Shown here piece by piece: positions 1 through 5,457 of a stretch of 6,086 nucleotides of DNA. This stretch comes from Gammaproteobacteria bacterium (lineage in GTDB: Bacteria; Pseudomonadota; Gammaproteobacteria; Eutrophobiales; Eutrophobiaceae). Location: the NCBI GenBank assembly GCA_015661095.1, contig JACVQI010000130.1, positions 1 to 6,086 of the forward strand. The letters run 5' to 3'. How positions within the stretch are numbered: the first letter of the stretch is position 1; the number at the start of each line of letters is the position of its first letter. The position numbers and the translations under genes were made by a program. The notes beneath the pieces are model-generated. The model did not search any database. It worked only from the letters and a program-made list of their open reading frames with translations, and was not told the origin of the DNA.

Positions 1-818
1 GCTTGTGACAGCTCACTGTCCCGATTCAATATCAGTCTGAAATAGGCCTTAGGTATTTTTATGAGTTTCGTTGGCCCATTGGTTCTGGCGTAGGCATTTC
101 GTTTGCCGGTACTGCCAGGCAGCAGTGCCTGCTCGCCAAAATAATCCCCACGCATATGTTCCGCCAGAATAACGATTTTGTCATTGTCATCGAAAGTAAA
201 AATCTCAACGGAACCACTCAGTACAACATAAAGGCAGTTGCCACTATCCGATTCTTTCATGACGAACTCGCCTGGATCCACCTTGATAACTTCCGCCCAG
301 GTATCGACGGAAGCCAGCTCTTCCTCCTTCAGTCTTTCAAACATCCGCATTTTCCGCATTAACTGCTTGACTTCATTATCCTCCATCGAGGTTGCCGGGC
401 CTGTTGCTGCACCTTTGGGTCCGGTATGTGTATCTTGTACACCCACGTGGACGTGCTTTTTATCAATCCGAAACACTTTGGTAGGTAGATAGGCGCGGAC
501 ACTGGCCTTACGCCTGCCGGTGGTGTCAGGATTAAGAGAACTTTCACCAAAGAAGTCCCCGGCCCGAAGCGTGGCGATAGTGATTTCGCGGCCCATAACA
601 CCGCCACCCTCACCACGGATCAAAACGTTTACCGCGCCTTCCAACACAACATACATGCAATCACCGATTTCAGATTCCCGGACGATTAAATCCTTCGGTT
701 TGTATTCCACGATAGTATTACCAGGCGCATTGATAATCTGTTTTAACTCACTGTCTGATAAAGCGCTCAGTACTGGAATCTTGCGCAGTAGTTTGATATC
801 AGTAAATTTCTCGGGCAT
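1..818 (-). CDS. Tandem cyclic-nucleotide-binding domain protein (C-terminus cut by window edge)
   Basis: The minus-strand frame is open from ATG at 818 to the left edge, giving 272 visible residues without a stop codon. Two CNB domains follow each other. Domain 1 (about residues 10-120) has MYVVLEGAV (55-63) and the phosphate-binding cassette FGESSL (90-95) with RRKASV (102-107). Domain 2 (about 158-265) has LYVVLSGSV (196-204), FGEQALL (227-233) and KRNAYA (239-244). In CNB families the Glu of FGE contacts the ribose and the downstream Arg contacts the cyclic phosphate; both are present in both domains, so cAMP or cGMP binding is plausible. A polar linker (about 121-155) joins them. No helix-turn-helix is visible, unlike Crp/Fnr regulators, and the architecture resembles regulatory subunits of PKA or PKG. 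A GGAG at 829-832 lies 10 nt before the ATG. The C-terminus outside the window could carry an effector domain. The fold is confident; ligand and role are unknown. Confidence 0.9.
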   Translation of the reverse strand, partial: MPEKFTDIKLLRKIPVLSALSDSELKQIINAPGNTIVEYKPKDLIVRESEIGDCMYVVLEGAVNVLIRGEGGGVMGREITIATLRAGDFFGESSLNPDTTGRRKASVRAYLPTKVFRIDKKHVHVGVQDTHTGPKGAATGPATSMEDNEVKQLMRKMRMFERLKEEELASVDTWAEVIKVDPGEFVMKESDSGNCLYVVLSGSVEIFTFDDNDKIVILAEHMRGDYFGEQALLPGSTGKRNAYARTNGPTKLIKIPKAYFRLILNRDSELSQ

Positions 819-847
819 TGAGTATTAGCTCCGCTTGGTGACCATTA

Positions 848-875
848 TTTATATTACCGATCAATCGCTTGTTAA
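848..875 (-). promoter_or_regulatory. Candidate sigma70-type promoter for the CNB gene
   Basis: Read on the minus strand, TTAACA (870-875) is followed after 16 bp by TATAAA (848-853). Each box has one mismatch to consensus (TTGACA and TATAAT). Transcription would start near 841, leaving a leader of about 22 nt containing the GGAG ribosome site at 829-832. The surroundings are very AT-rich, so chance matches are expected and the call is tentative. Confidence 0.4.
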
Positions 876-1001
876 CTTATGTATAAAAATCTATGTTGCG
901 CAATATATATTCCATGACTGTACGAAAGTTCGACTATTGTGATATGTGGAATTGAATAATTTATAGGCATTCAGAATAGTAGCTTATCAGTATAGTAAAT
1001 G

Positions 1002-1055
1002 AACTTTGAAATAGCCCGAACTCAATCCTGATGTACATATGACATTTTCAAAGTT
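1002..1055. repeat. Perfect 10-bp inverted repeat with 34-nt spacer
   Basis: AACTTTGAAA at 1002-1011 is the exact reverse complement of TTTCAAAGTT at 1046-1055. The spacer is 34 nt and includes the palindrome ATGTACAT (1031-1038). There is no T-run on either side, so it is not a classical terminator. It could be a pair of protein-binding half sites, the base of a structured RNA, or chance in AT-rich DNA. Confidence 0.45.
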
Positions 1056-1273
1056 TAGAGAACAGAGATAAAAAAATCACCAATACATCGAAATCAAGCT
1101 GTATATACGTAATGTAATATCGATTTCCGAAGGTGCTGCTAAGAATTCCACTGTAACTATTGAAATTCTATAGAGTCTGCAGATTTGAATTTGTGAAGGA
1201 GCGCTTGCTTTAAATATTATTATTTATAAGAAATTAGTATTTAGAATATGATTTTAATAAGTAATAAATATAA

Positions 1274-1299
1274 AGAACCCCTGTTCCGTCTGGGGTTCT
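1274..1299 (-). terminator. Rho-independent terminator-like hairpin (distal of two)
   Basis: An 8-bp perfect stem, AGAACCCC (1274-1281) with GGGGTTCT (1292-1299), encloses a 10-nt loop. On the minus strand the stem is followed by TTATATTTATT, a T-rich though interrupted tail. On the plus strand the tail after the stem is poor, so it is assigned to minus-strand transcription. It would act as a back-up behind the hairpin at 1341-1358 and would shield the CNB gene from read-through. Confidence 0.65.
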
Positions 1300-1313
1300 G
1301 GTTATTTCAGGAT

Positions 1314-1347
1314 AATGCAGGCTTTATTAGCTTAAAAAGCCCGCATT
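1314..1347. repeat. Inverted repeat competing with the terminator stem
   Basis: The 12-mer at 1314-1325 (AATGCAGGCTTT) matches the reverse complement of 1336-1347 (AAAGCCCGCATT) at 11 of 12 positions, with a 10-nt loop. Because 1341-1346 also belongs to the 1341-1358 terminator stem, the two hairpins cannot form together. It may be a remnant of a duplicated terminator or a second, longer stem in the same transcript. Confidence 0.5.
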
Positions 1348-1358
1348 AATTGATGCGG
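1334..1358 (-). terminator. Rho-independent terminator of the small exported protein gene
   Basis: Just after the minus-strand stop codon (1363-1365), CCGCAT and ATGCGG (1341-1346 with 1353-1358) form a 6-bp stem with a 6-nt loop, followed on the minus strand by GCTTTTTAAG. GC-rich stem, short loop and T-run at the right distance fit an intrinsic terminator. The right-hand arm can alternatively pair with 1314-1325, described separately. Confidence 0.7.
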
Positions 1359-1362
1359 TAAT

Positions 1363-1797
1363 TTATTGTGGTTTACTCTTGTAGGCTCTGAGAGCCGTAT
1401 TGAATAAGTTGGCGACTTCCTCTTCATCAGCGACGGATCGATTAAAGATGACAACGGCAACATCTTTTTTCTGACTGATTTCTTCCGGGGTACCGCCCTG
1501 GGTATCCCAGGCAGCCAAGGTGCTATCCAGACAAGATCTGTAATTCAGAGACTCAGCCTGATAGGCTTTAATCGCCTTTTGGGCCGCCAGCATTTCATCC
1601 ATGGTCGCTTTAGTGCCATTGGGTATGTTTGGTTGCTGGGGAGGGGTTTTACATTTTGTCGTCAATTCGCTCGTAGTTTTGGCCAACAACTCTTTCGAAA
1701 TCGCTGGCGTGTCTTGTTCCTGGGACATGACGGATGCACTGAAAACCACTGCCAGAATGGCAAAAGTCAGGCTTGAAAAGTTAGTAAATAATTTCAT
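1363..1797 (-). CDS. Small exported protein of unknown function
   Basis: This encodes 144 residues from ATG at 1797. A TTG one codon upstream is in frame, but TAAGGGGG (1803-1810) lies only 2 nt from the TTG and a normal 5 nt from the ATG, so the ATG is preferred. Residues 1-25 form a signal peptide: Lys near the start, a hydrophobic core (SLTFAILAVVFSA) and a probable cleavage after VMS. The mature part is about 120 residues, polar and mostly helical by composition. It has two cysteines (49 and 89) that could form a periplasmic disulfide, a proline-rich stretch (PPQQPNIPNG, 52-61), then KATMDEMLAAQKAIKAY and a C-terminal FNTALRAYK. This pattern (proline stretch, AAQxxxKAY, central Cys-Leu, terminal FNxxxRAYK) resembles uncharacterised secreted proteobacterial proteins, from memory rather than a search. 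It stands alone, divergent from ybeD, and ends in a terminator. No function is proposed beyond a periplasmic location. Confidence 0.8.
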   Translation of the reverse strand: MKLFTNFSSLTFAILAVVFSASVMSQEQDTPAISKELLAKTTSELTTKCKTPPQQPNIPNGTKATMDEMLAAQKAIKAYQAESLNYRSCLDSTLAAWDTQGGTPEEISQKKDVAVVIFNRSVADEEEVANLFNTALRAYKSKPQ

Positions 1798-1802
1798 CAA
1801 CT

Positions 1803-1810
1803 CCCCCTTA
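1803..1810 (-). promoter_or_regulatory. Ribosome binding site that decides the start at 1797
   Basis: TAAGGGGG on the minus strand ends 5 nt before ATG 1797 and only 2 nt before the alternative TTG 1800. The spacing favours the ATG. The same octamer at the same 5-nt spacing precedes cysK. Confidence 0.75.
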
Positions 1811-1924
1811 TAGGTTAAGCTTTAACAATTATGTTGAATCGTTCGAAACGCGAATGAGCGCTCAATATGTAAGGCTTATGTTAACCTTTTTGCTGAATTA
1901 ACTGAATATCATAATTGTGATTTT
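1811..1924. promoter_or_regulatory. Divergent promoter/operator region between the exported protein and ybeD
   Basis: These bases separate two divergently transcribed genes, so both promoters should lie here. Visible elements are a perfect 10-bp palindrome TGAGCGCTCA (1855-1864), an interrupted palindrome GTTAA-GCT-TTAAC (1814-1826) just upstream of the minus-strand ribosome site, and CGTT-CGA-AACG near 1840. I could not pick a convincing -35/-10 pair for either direction. TTAACC (1881-1886) with GAATAT (1904-1909) at 17-bp spacing is the best plus-strand candidate, but it would leave a leader of only about 9 nt before ybeD. Confidence 0.4.
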
Positions 1925-2191
1925 ATGACGGTTGACCAGACATTGCTCAAATTTCCCTGTGATTTTCCTATAAAAGCCATGGGGAAATCAGAAGATGATT
2001 TTGATGCCCTGGTGGTTGAAATCGTCCGTAAGCACTGTCCGGATTTACTCGAGGGGGCTGTTAAATCCCGTTTGAGCAAGGCCGGTAATTATGTCTCGGT
2101 GACGGTCACCATCCAGGCCCGGAGCCGGAGCCAGTTGGATAATATCTATCTGGACCTGACTGCTCACAAAAAGGTGTTAATGGCATTATGA
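1925..2191 (+). CDS. ybeD: YbeD/DUF493 family protein
   Basis: The 88 residues match the small YbeD (DUF493) family in length (E. coli YbeD is 87) and in pattern: LLKFPCDFPIKAMGK near the N-terminus (residues 7-21), then VVEIVRKHCPD (30-40), SKAGNYVSVTVTI (51-63), and a C-terminal region ending in KVLMAL. The family has an ACT-like small alpha/beta fold and no established enzymatic role; it is commonly found immediately upstream of lipB in gammaproteobacteria. Its TGA stop overlaps the lipB ATG (ATGA at 2188-2191), which indicates translational coupling. No good Shine-Dalgarno precedes the ATG: the upstream bases are ATAATTGTGATTTT, so initiation may be weak or from a very short leader. No dacA or D-amino-acid transaminase gene precedes it here, although dacA is a frequent neighbour elsewhere. 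The family call is confident; the function is open. Confidence 0.9.
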   Translation: MTVDQTLLKFPCDFPIKAMGKSEDDFDALVVEIVRKHCPDLLEGAVKSRLSKAGNYVSVTVTIQARSRSQLDNIYLDLTAHKKVLMAL

Positions 2192-2862
2192 GTCTGCTTA
2201 TCCGGCATTATGACCAGTGTGACTACCTGGAAACCTATCAGGAGATGGTGGAATTTAACAGTAACCAGAGCGCTTCGACAGAGGATGAGATCTGGTTTCT
2301 GCAACACCCGCCGGTTTACACCCTGGGACTGGCCGGAAAAACCGAACATGTGCTGGACCCCGGGATGATTCCGGTGGTCCGCTCTGATCGGGGCGGGCAG
2401 GTAACCTATCACGGACCGGGACAATTGCTGGCTTACCTGCTGCTGAATTTGCAACATCGCCATATTGGTATCAAGGCACTGGTGGAGCGGATAGAGCAAG
2501 CCGTTATCGAGCTGTTGGCCGCATTCAATTTGCAGGGGGAACGGAAAGCCAGGGCCCCGGGCGTTTACATCGATGGCAGGAAGATCGCCGCCCTTGGCAT
2601 TCGTGTCCGTAACGGTTGTAGTTATCATGGTCTGGCCCTGAATGTGGACCTGGATTTAGCGCCTTATCAGGGGATCAATCCCTGCGGTTATCCGGGTTTG
2701 CAGGTCACACGGCTGGTCGATTACGGCGTACAGTTGAGTGCCCATGAGATCGCCGTGATTTTTCAACCCTATCTGCTCAGGAACCTGGGATATGATGCCA
2801 GCGATGCACGCGTTATCGCCACTGTCCAGGATTCATCCCGCAGAATGCAGGCCACAGCCTGA
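2188..2862 (+). CDS. lipB: Octanoyltransferase (lipoate biosynthesis)
   Basis: LipB transfers the octanoyl group from octanoyl-ACP to a lysine of lipoyl domains in 2-oxoacid dehydrogenases and the glycine cleavage H protein, the first step of endogenous lipoylation in the cytoplasm. The 224 residues carry the family signature RGGQVTYHGPGQL (68-80). The catalytic lysine is in GRKIAALGIR (Lys132), followed by GCSYHGLALNVDLDL (143-157), and the catalytic cysteine is in INPCGYPG (Cys166). Both catalytic residues correspond to the Lys/Cys dyad known from the family. The start overlaps the ybeD stop by 4 bp. AAGG at 2171-2174 is 13 nt upstream, rather far, so coupling to ybeD translation is likely. 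LipA follows after a 12-bp gap. Nothing is missing or truncated. Confidence 0.97.
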   Translation: MSLLIRHYDQCDYLETYQEMVEFNSNQSASTEDEIWFLQHPPVYTLGLAGKTEHVLDPGMIPVVRSDRGGQVTYHGPGQLLAYLLLNLQHRHIGIKALVERIEQAVIELLAAFNLQGERKARAPGVYIDGRKIAALGIRVRNGCSYHGLALNVDLDLAPYQGINPCGYPGLQVTRLVDYGVQLSAHEIAVIFQPYLLRNLGYDASDARVIATVQDSSRRMQATA

Positions 2863-2874
2863 ACGATAGCCAGA

Positions 2875-3846
2875 ATGACACAGGACACCGGGCAAAAATC
2901 ACCCACTCGTGAGCAACGCGGCCAGCTGAAAACGGCACGCATCCCAATCAAAGTGGTGCCCGTGGCAGGACCATTGCCTAGAAAACCGGCCTGGATCAGG
3001 GCCAGAGCCCCAACCGACCCGCGCGTTCAGGAATTGAAGAAACTCATGCGCGAACATCGATTGCACACGGTTTGCGAAGAGGCATCCTGTCCCAATCTGG
3101 GGGAATGTTTCGCGCACGGCACGGCGACTTTCATGATCCTGGGGGCTCTGTGTACCCGCCGTTGCCCGTTTTGTGATGTGGCGCATGGTCGGCCAGCCCC
3201 GATTGATGCGGCGGAACCGGAAAATCTGGCACAGGCGGTGATGTTGATGGGTCTGCGTTATGTCGTTATCACCTCCGTGGATCGGGACGATCTACGTGAC
3301 GGAGGCGCCGGCCATTTCGCGGCCTGTATTCAGGCGGTCCGCCATCGCTCACCATCGACCCGCATTGAAATCCTCACTCCTGATTTCCGCGGCCGGATGG
3401 ACGCGGCCCTGGCTTGCTTGCGGTCCGCGCCACCTGACGTCTTCAATCATAATCTGGAGACCGTCCCCCGGTTATATAAACAGGTGCGGCCCGGCGCGGA
3501 CTACGCCTGGTCGCTGGATTTAATCCGGCGTTTCAAGTCGCAGCATCCCGGCGTTCCAACCAAATCCGGCCTGATGCTGGGCTTGGGTGAAGAACTGGCG
3601 GAAGTACAACAGGCGCTCAGGGACTTGCGTGAGCATGACTGCGACATGCTGACTCTCGGCCAATATCTGCAACCCAGCCGTTATCATCTGGCTGTTTCAC
3701 GGTTTGTTCACCCGGATGAATTTCAGGAACTCGGGGAGTATGCGCAAGCCATCGGATTCAGCAGCGTTGCCAGTGCCCCGCTGGTGCGCTCTTCATATCA
3801 TGCCGATCTGCAAGCAAAAGAGCTGGTGGCAAATAGTCAGGACTAA
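2875..3846 (+). CDS. lipA: Lipoyl synthase (radical SAM)
   Basis: LipA inserts sulfur at C6 and C8 of protein-bound octanoyl groups, using an auxiliary 4Fe-4S cluster as sulfur donor and a radical SAM cluster. The 323 residues (E. coli: 321) carry the auxiliary cluster cysteines in CEEASCPNLGEC (67, 72, 78) and the radical SAM motif CTRRCPFC (93, 97, 100). The SAM-region stretch SVDRDDLRDGGAGHF spans 134-148. NHNLETV (191-197), TKSGLMLGLGE (229-239) and the C-terminal RSSYHA (305-310) complete the family pattern; one serine of the last motif ligates the auxiliary cluster in known structures. The start at 2875 lies 12 bp after the lipB stop with only a weak ribosome site, consistent with operon expression. 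The N-terminal 45 residues are basic and variable, as usual. The gene converges on the DUF1080 gene with 27 bp between stop codons and no clear terminator. Confidence 0.98.
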   Translation: MTQDTGQKSPTREQRGQLKTARIPIKVVPVAGPLPRKPAWIRARAPTDPRVQELKKLMREHRLHTVCEEASCPNLGECFAHGTATFMILGALCTRRCPFCDVAHGRPAPIDAAEPENLAQAVMLMGLRYVVITSVDRDDLRDGGAGHFAACIQAVRHRSPSTRIEILTPDFRGRMDAALACLRSAPPDVFNHNLETVPRLYKQVRPGADYAWSLDLIRRFKSQHPGVPTKSGLMLGLGEELAEVQQALRDLREHDCDMLTLGQYLQPSRYHLAVSRFVHPDEFQELGEYAQAIGFSSVASAPLVRSSYHADLQAKELVANSQD

Positions 3847-3873
3847 CAACCCACAACTAACAAAGGACGAATT

Positions 3874-4458
3874 CTACAACGGACGTATCTGCACGTTTCT
3901 GAATTTGACCCCGCCCGCACCGTATTGCAGGGTAAAGGGACCCTCAGCTAATTTACCGTCATGGGCATCGACCGTGACGGTCCCATTCAGTTTCACCACC
4001 AGATGTGTCCCCTCCGCCTTGATCTCATAGGTATTCCAGCGTCCTTCCGTACTGATCACCACCAGTGGCGGGGCAACATCAACGATGGCCCCACTGCGGC
4101 CGGATTGATCGGGACGGCTATCGAAGATATTCACTTCATAGCAACTGGTCGGACTTATTTCCGTGGGATTCTGGCAGCGGATAAAGACGCCGCTGTTGCT
4201 GTTGGTATCGACCCAGAATTCGAGTCGGATTTCAAAATCCCGGTAGGATTGTTTGGAAACCAGCATGCCGCTGCCGGCATCCGCCTGCACGGTATCATCG
4301 ACGATGTGCCAGTTGGCGTCTCCGGTCGTGTTCCAGTGATCCAGATTAGTGCCATCAAATAGGGAAATCCAGGCGCTGTCATTTGCGGCCTTGACCGTAC
4401 CATAACCGGCCGCCAGAGTGGACAGGATCAGTAGTAATAACTTACTGTATGTTTTCAT
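3874..4458 (-). CDS. Exported DUF1080 (3-keto-disaccharide hydrolase-type) domain protein
   Basis: The 194 residues begin with a signal peptide (basic MKTYSK, a hydrophobic run LLLLILSTLAAGYG, probable cleavage after TVKA at 24). The rest is one DUF1080 domain, a jelly-roll of the concanavalin/LamG type: ISLFDGTNLDHWN (31-43), ANWHIVDD (48-55), SGMLVSKQSYRDFEIRLEF (63-81), NSGVFIRC (88-95), YEVNIFD (107-113), GRWNTYEIKAEGTH (139-152), VVKLNGT (154-160) and FTLQYGAGGVKFRNVQIRPL (175-194). Some members of this family hydrolyse 3-keto-glycosides, but most are uncharacterised and the domain also occurs as a binding module, so activity on a sugar is only inferred. The location should be periplasmic. 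Its ATG lies inside the end of cysK, overlapping by 17 nt in another frame, with no strong ribosome site, so translation is probably coupled to cysK. The link with cysteine synthesis is unexplained. Confidence 0.88.
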   Translation of the reverse strand: MKTYSKLLLLILSTLAAGYGTVKAANDSAWISLFDGTNLDHWNTTGDANWHIVDDTVQADAGSGMLVSKQSYRDFEIRLEFWVDTNSNSGVFIRCQNPTEISPTSCYEVNIFDSRPDQSGRSGAIVDVAPPLVVISTEGRWNTYEIKAEGTHLVVKLNGTVTVDAHDGKLAEGPFTLQYGAGGVKFRNVQIRPL

Positions 4459-5410
4459 TGTCAGTAAAAATATTCGCGAACAGGGCTGAGGAAAGATAGC
4501 GCTCCCCGGAGTCGGGTAACACCACCACGATAAATTTGCCTTTATGCTGTGGTTGTTGCGACACGCGGATTGCCGCCGCCACGGCAGCGCCGCTGGAAAT
4601 GCCCGCGAGGATCCCTTCCTCCCGCATCAACCGGTGCGCATAAGTCATGGCGTCTTCGTCGCTTACCAGTTCGGTCTGGTCAACCAGGTTCAGATCCAGA
4701 ATCTTCGGCACGAAGCCGGCGCCTATGCCCTGGATCTTGTGGGGCGCATGCTTCGGCTCCAGACCCTCCTTCGCGCATTTGATCTGGGGGGAGGAGACCG
4801 GTTCGACGGCGACCGAGGTGATGCGCTTGCCTTTGGTGAGTTTGATGTAACGGGAAACGCCGGTGATGGTGCCGCCCGTGCCGACGCCGCTGATCAGGAT
4901 ATCGATCTTGCCGTCAGTATCATTCCAGATTTCCGGGCCGGTGGTTTTTTCATGGATCTCCGGGTTGGCCGGATTTTCGAACTGCTGCGGCATGAAGTAG
5001 CGGTCCGGATCGCTGGCCTTGATCTCCTCCGCCCTGGCGATGGCTCCTTTCATGCCCTTGGCACCGTCGGTGATGACGATCTCCGCGCCCAGAGCCTTCA
5101 GCAGTTTGCGTCGCTCCAGGCTCATGGTGTGCGGCATGGTCAGGGTTATCGGGTAGCCCTTGGCCGCGGCGACGAAGGCCAGTGCTATACCGGTATTGCC
5201 GCTGGTCGGTTCGATAATGGTTTTGCCTGGCTTCAAGGTGCCGGCCTTTTCGGCCGCCCAGATCATATTGGCACCGATGCGGCATTTGACGGAACTGGCG
5301 GGGTTACGGCTTTCTATCTTGGCATAGATAGTCGCATCGGTGATGCGGTTCAATTTGATTAACGGCGTATTACCGATGCTGAGGCTGTTGTCCTGGAAGA
5401 TGTTTTTCAT
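4442..5410 (-). CDS. cysK: Cysteine synthase A (O-acetylserine sulfhydrylase)
   Basis: CysK is a cytoplasmic PLP enzyme that makes L-cysteine from O-acetylserine and sulfide. The 322 residues match the usual length. SIGNTPLIKLNR (11-22) starts the fold. The PLP lysine is Lys42 in NPASSVKCRIGANM; the SVKCRIG form is typical of CysK rather than CysM (SVKDRPA). PTSGNTGIALA (68-78) is the substrate loop and GVGTGGTITG (175-184) binds the cofactor phosphate. GISSGAAVAAA (270-280) and LPDSGERYLSSALF (298-311) complete it. TAAGGGGG (5416-5423) lies 5 nt before the ATG. The gene is 47 bp downstream of the M23-like gene and overlaps the DUF1080 gene by 17 nt, so the three are probably cotranscribed. 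I see no evidence of a cysteine-responsive leader. The assignment is very secure. Confidence 0.97.
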   Translation of the reverse strand: MKNIFQDNSLSIGNTPLIKLNRITDATIYAKIESRNPASSVKCRIGANMIWAAEKAGTLKPGKTIIEPTSGNTGIALAFVAAAKGYPITLTMPHTMSLERRKLLKALGAEIVITDGAKGMKGAIARAEEIKASDPDRYFMPQQFENPANPEIHEKTTGPEIWNDTDGKIDILISGVGTGGTITGVSRYIKLTKGKRITSVAVEPVSSPQIKCAKEGLEPKHAPHKIQGIGAGFVPKILDLNLVDQTELVSDEDAMTYAHRLMREEGILAGISSGAAVAAAIRVSQQPQHKGKFIVVVLPDSGERYLSSALFANIFTDNENIQ

Positions 5411-5415
5411 GGTTG

Positions 5416-5423
5416 CCCCCTTA
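5416..5423 (-). promoter_or_regulatory. Ribosome binding site of cysK
   Basis: TAAGGGGG on the minus strand sits 5 nt before the cysK ATG at 5410. It supports that start and is identical in sequence and spacing to the site before the exported protein at 1797. Confidence 0.75.
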
Positions 5424-5457
5424 GGTTGATTACTATGACTGTCATGGCTGATTCAGT

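Larger units (their letters stand above)
819..1273. other. AT-rich intergenic stretch without a gene
   Basis: No credible open reading frame on either strand was found here; the few ATG starts run into stops within about a dozen codons. Base composition is strikingly A+T rich compared with the flanking genes. The stretch contains the candidate promoter for the CNB gene near its left end and a spaced perfect 10-bp inverted repeat at 1002-1055. Short weaker inverted repeats occur around 1088-1127 and 1142-1169. I see no tRNA-like structure, IS end or recognisable riboswitch. Confidence 0.6.

Noticed and set aside
156..828. Several plus-strand frames of 68-102 codons
   Set aside because: All are shadows of the minus-strand tandem CNB gene, which has clear conserved motifs over the whole interval.
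819..1273. Possible mobile element remnant or CRISPR in the AT-rich gap
   Set aside because: No repeated spacer pattern, target duplication, transposase fragment or long terminal repeats were found.
1798..1800. TTG at 1800 as start of the small exported protein
   Set aside because: It would be only 2 nt from the ribosome site, while the adjacent ATG has 5 nt spacing and gives the same signal peptide.
2164..2628. 154-codon minus-strand frame opposite lipB
   Set aside because: Antisense to the conserved LipB motifs, no recognisable domain, no ribosome site of note.
3970..3982. Palindrome GACCGT-G-ACGGTC as a terminator or operator
   Set aside because: It falls within conserved DUF1080 coding sequence (NGTVTVDAHD), with a one-base centre and no T-run; probably codon coincidence.
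3961..4362. 133-codon plus-strand frame opposite the DUF1080 gene
   Set aside because: The minus-strand frame has a signal peptide and a full DUF1080 pattern; the plus-strand frame has neither.
4544..5362. Long open frame (272 codons) on the plus strand opposite cysK
   Set aside because: It lies entirely antisense to a clear cysK; the translation is low-complexity Asp/Gly/Arg/Phe-rich without family pattern, as expected from the complement of a GC-rich gene.
5435..5445. Palindrome ATGAC-T-GTCAT between the M23-like gene and cysK as a terminator
   Set aside because: The loop is too short to form a hairpin and there is no T-run; at most a weak operator-like site.
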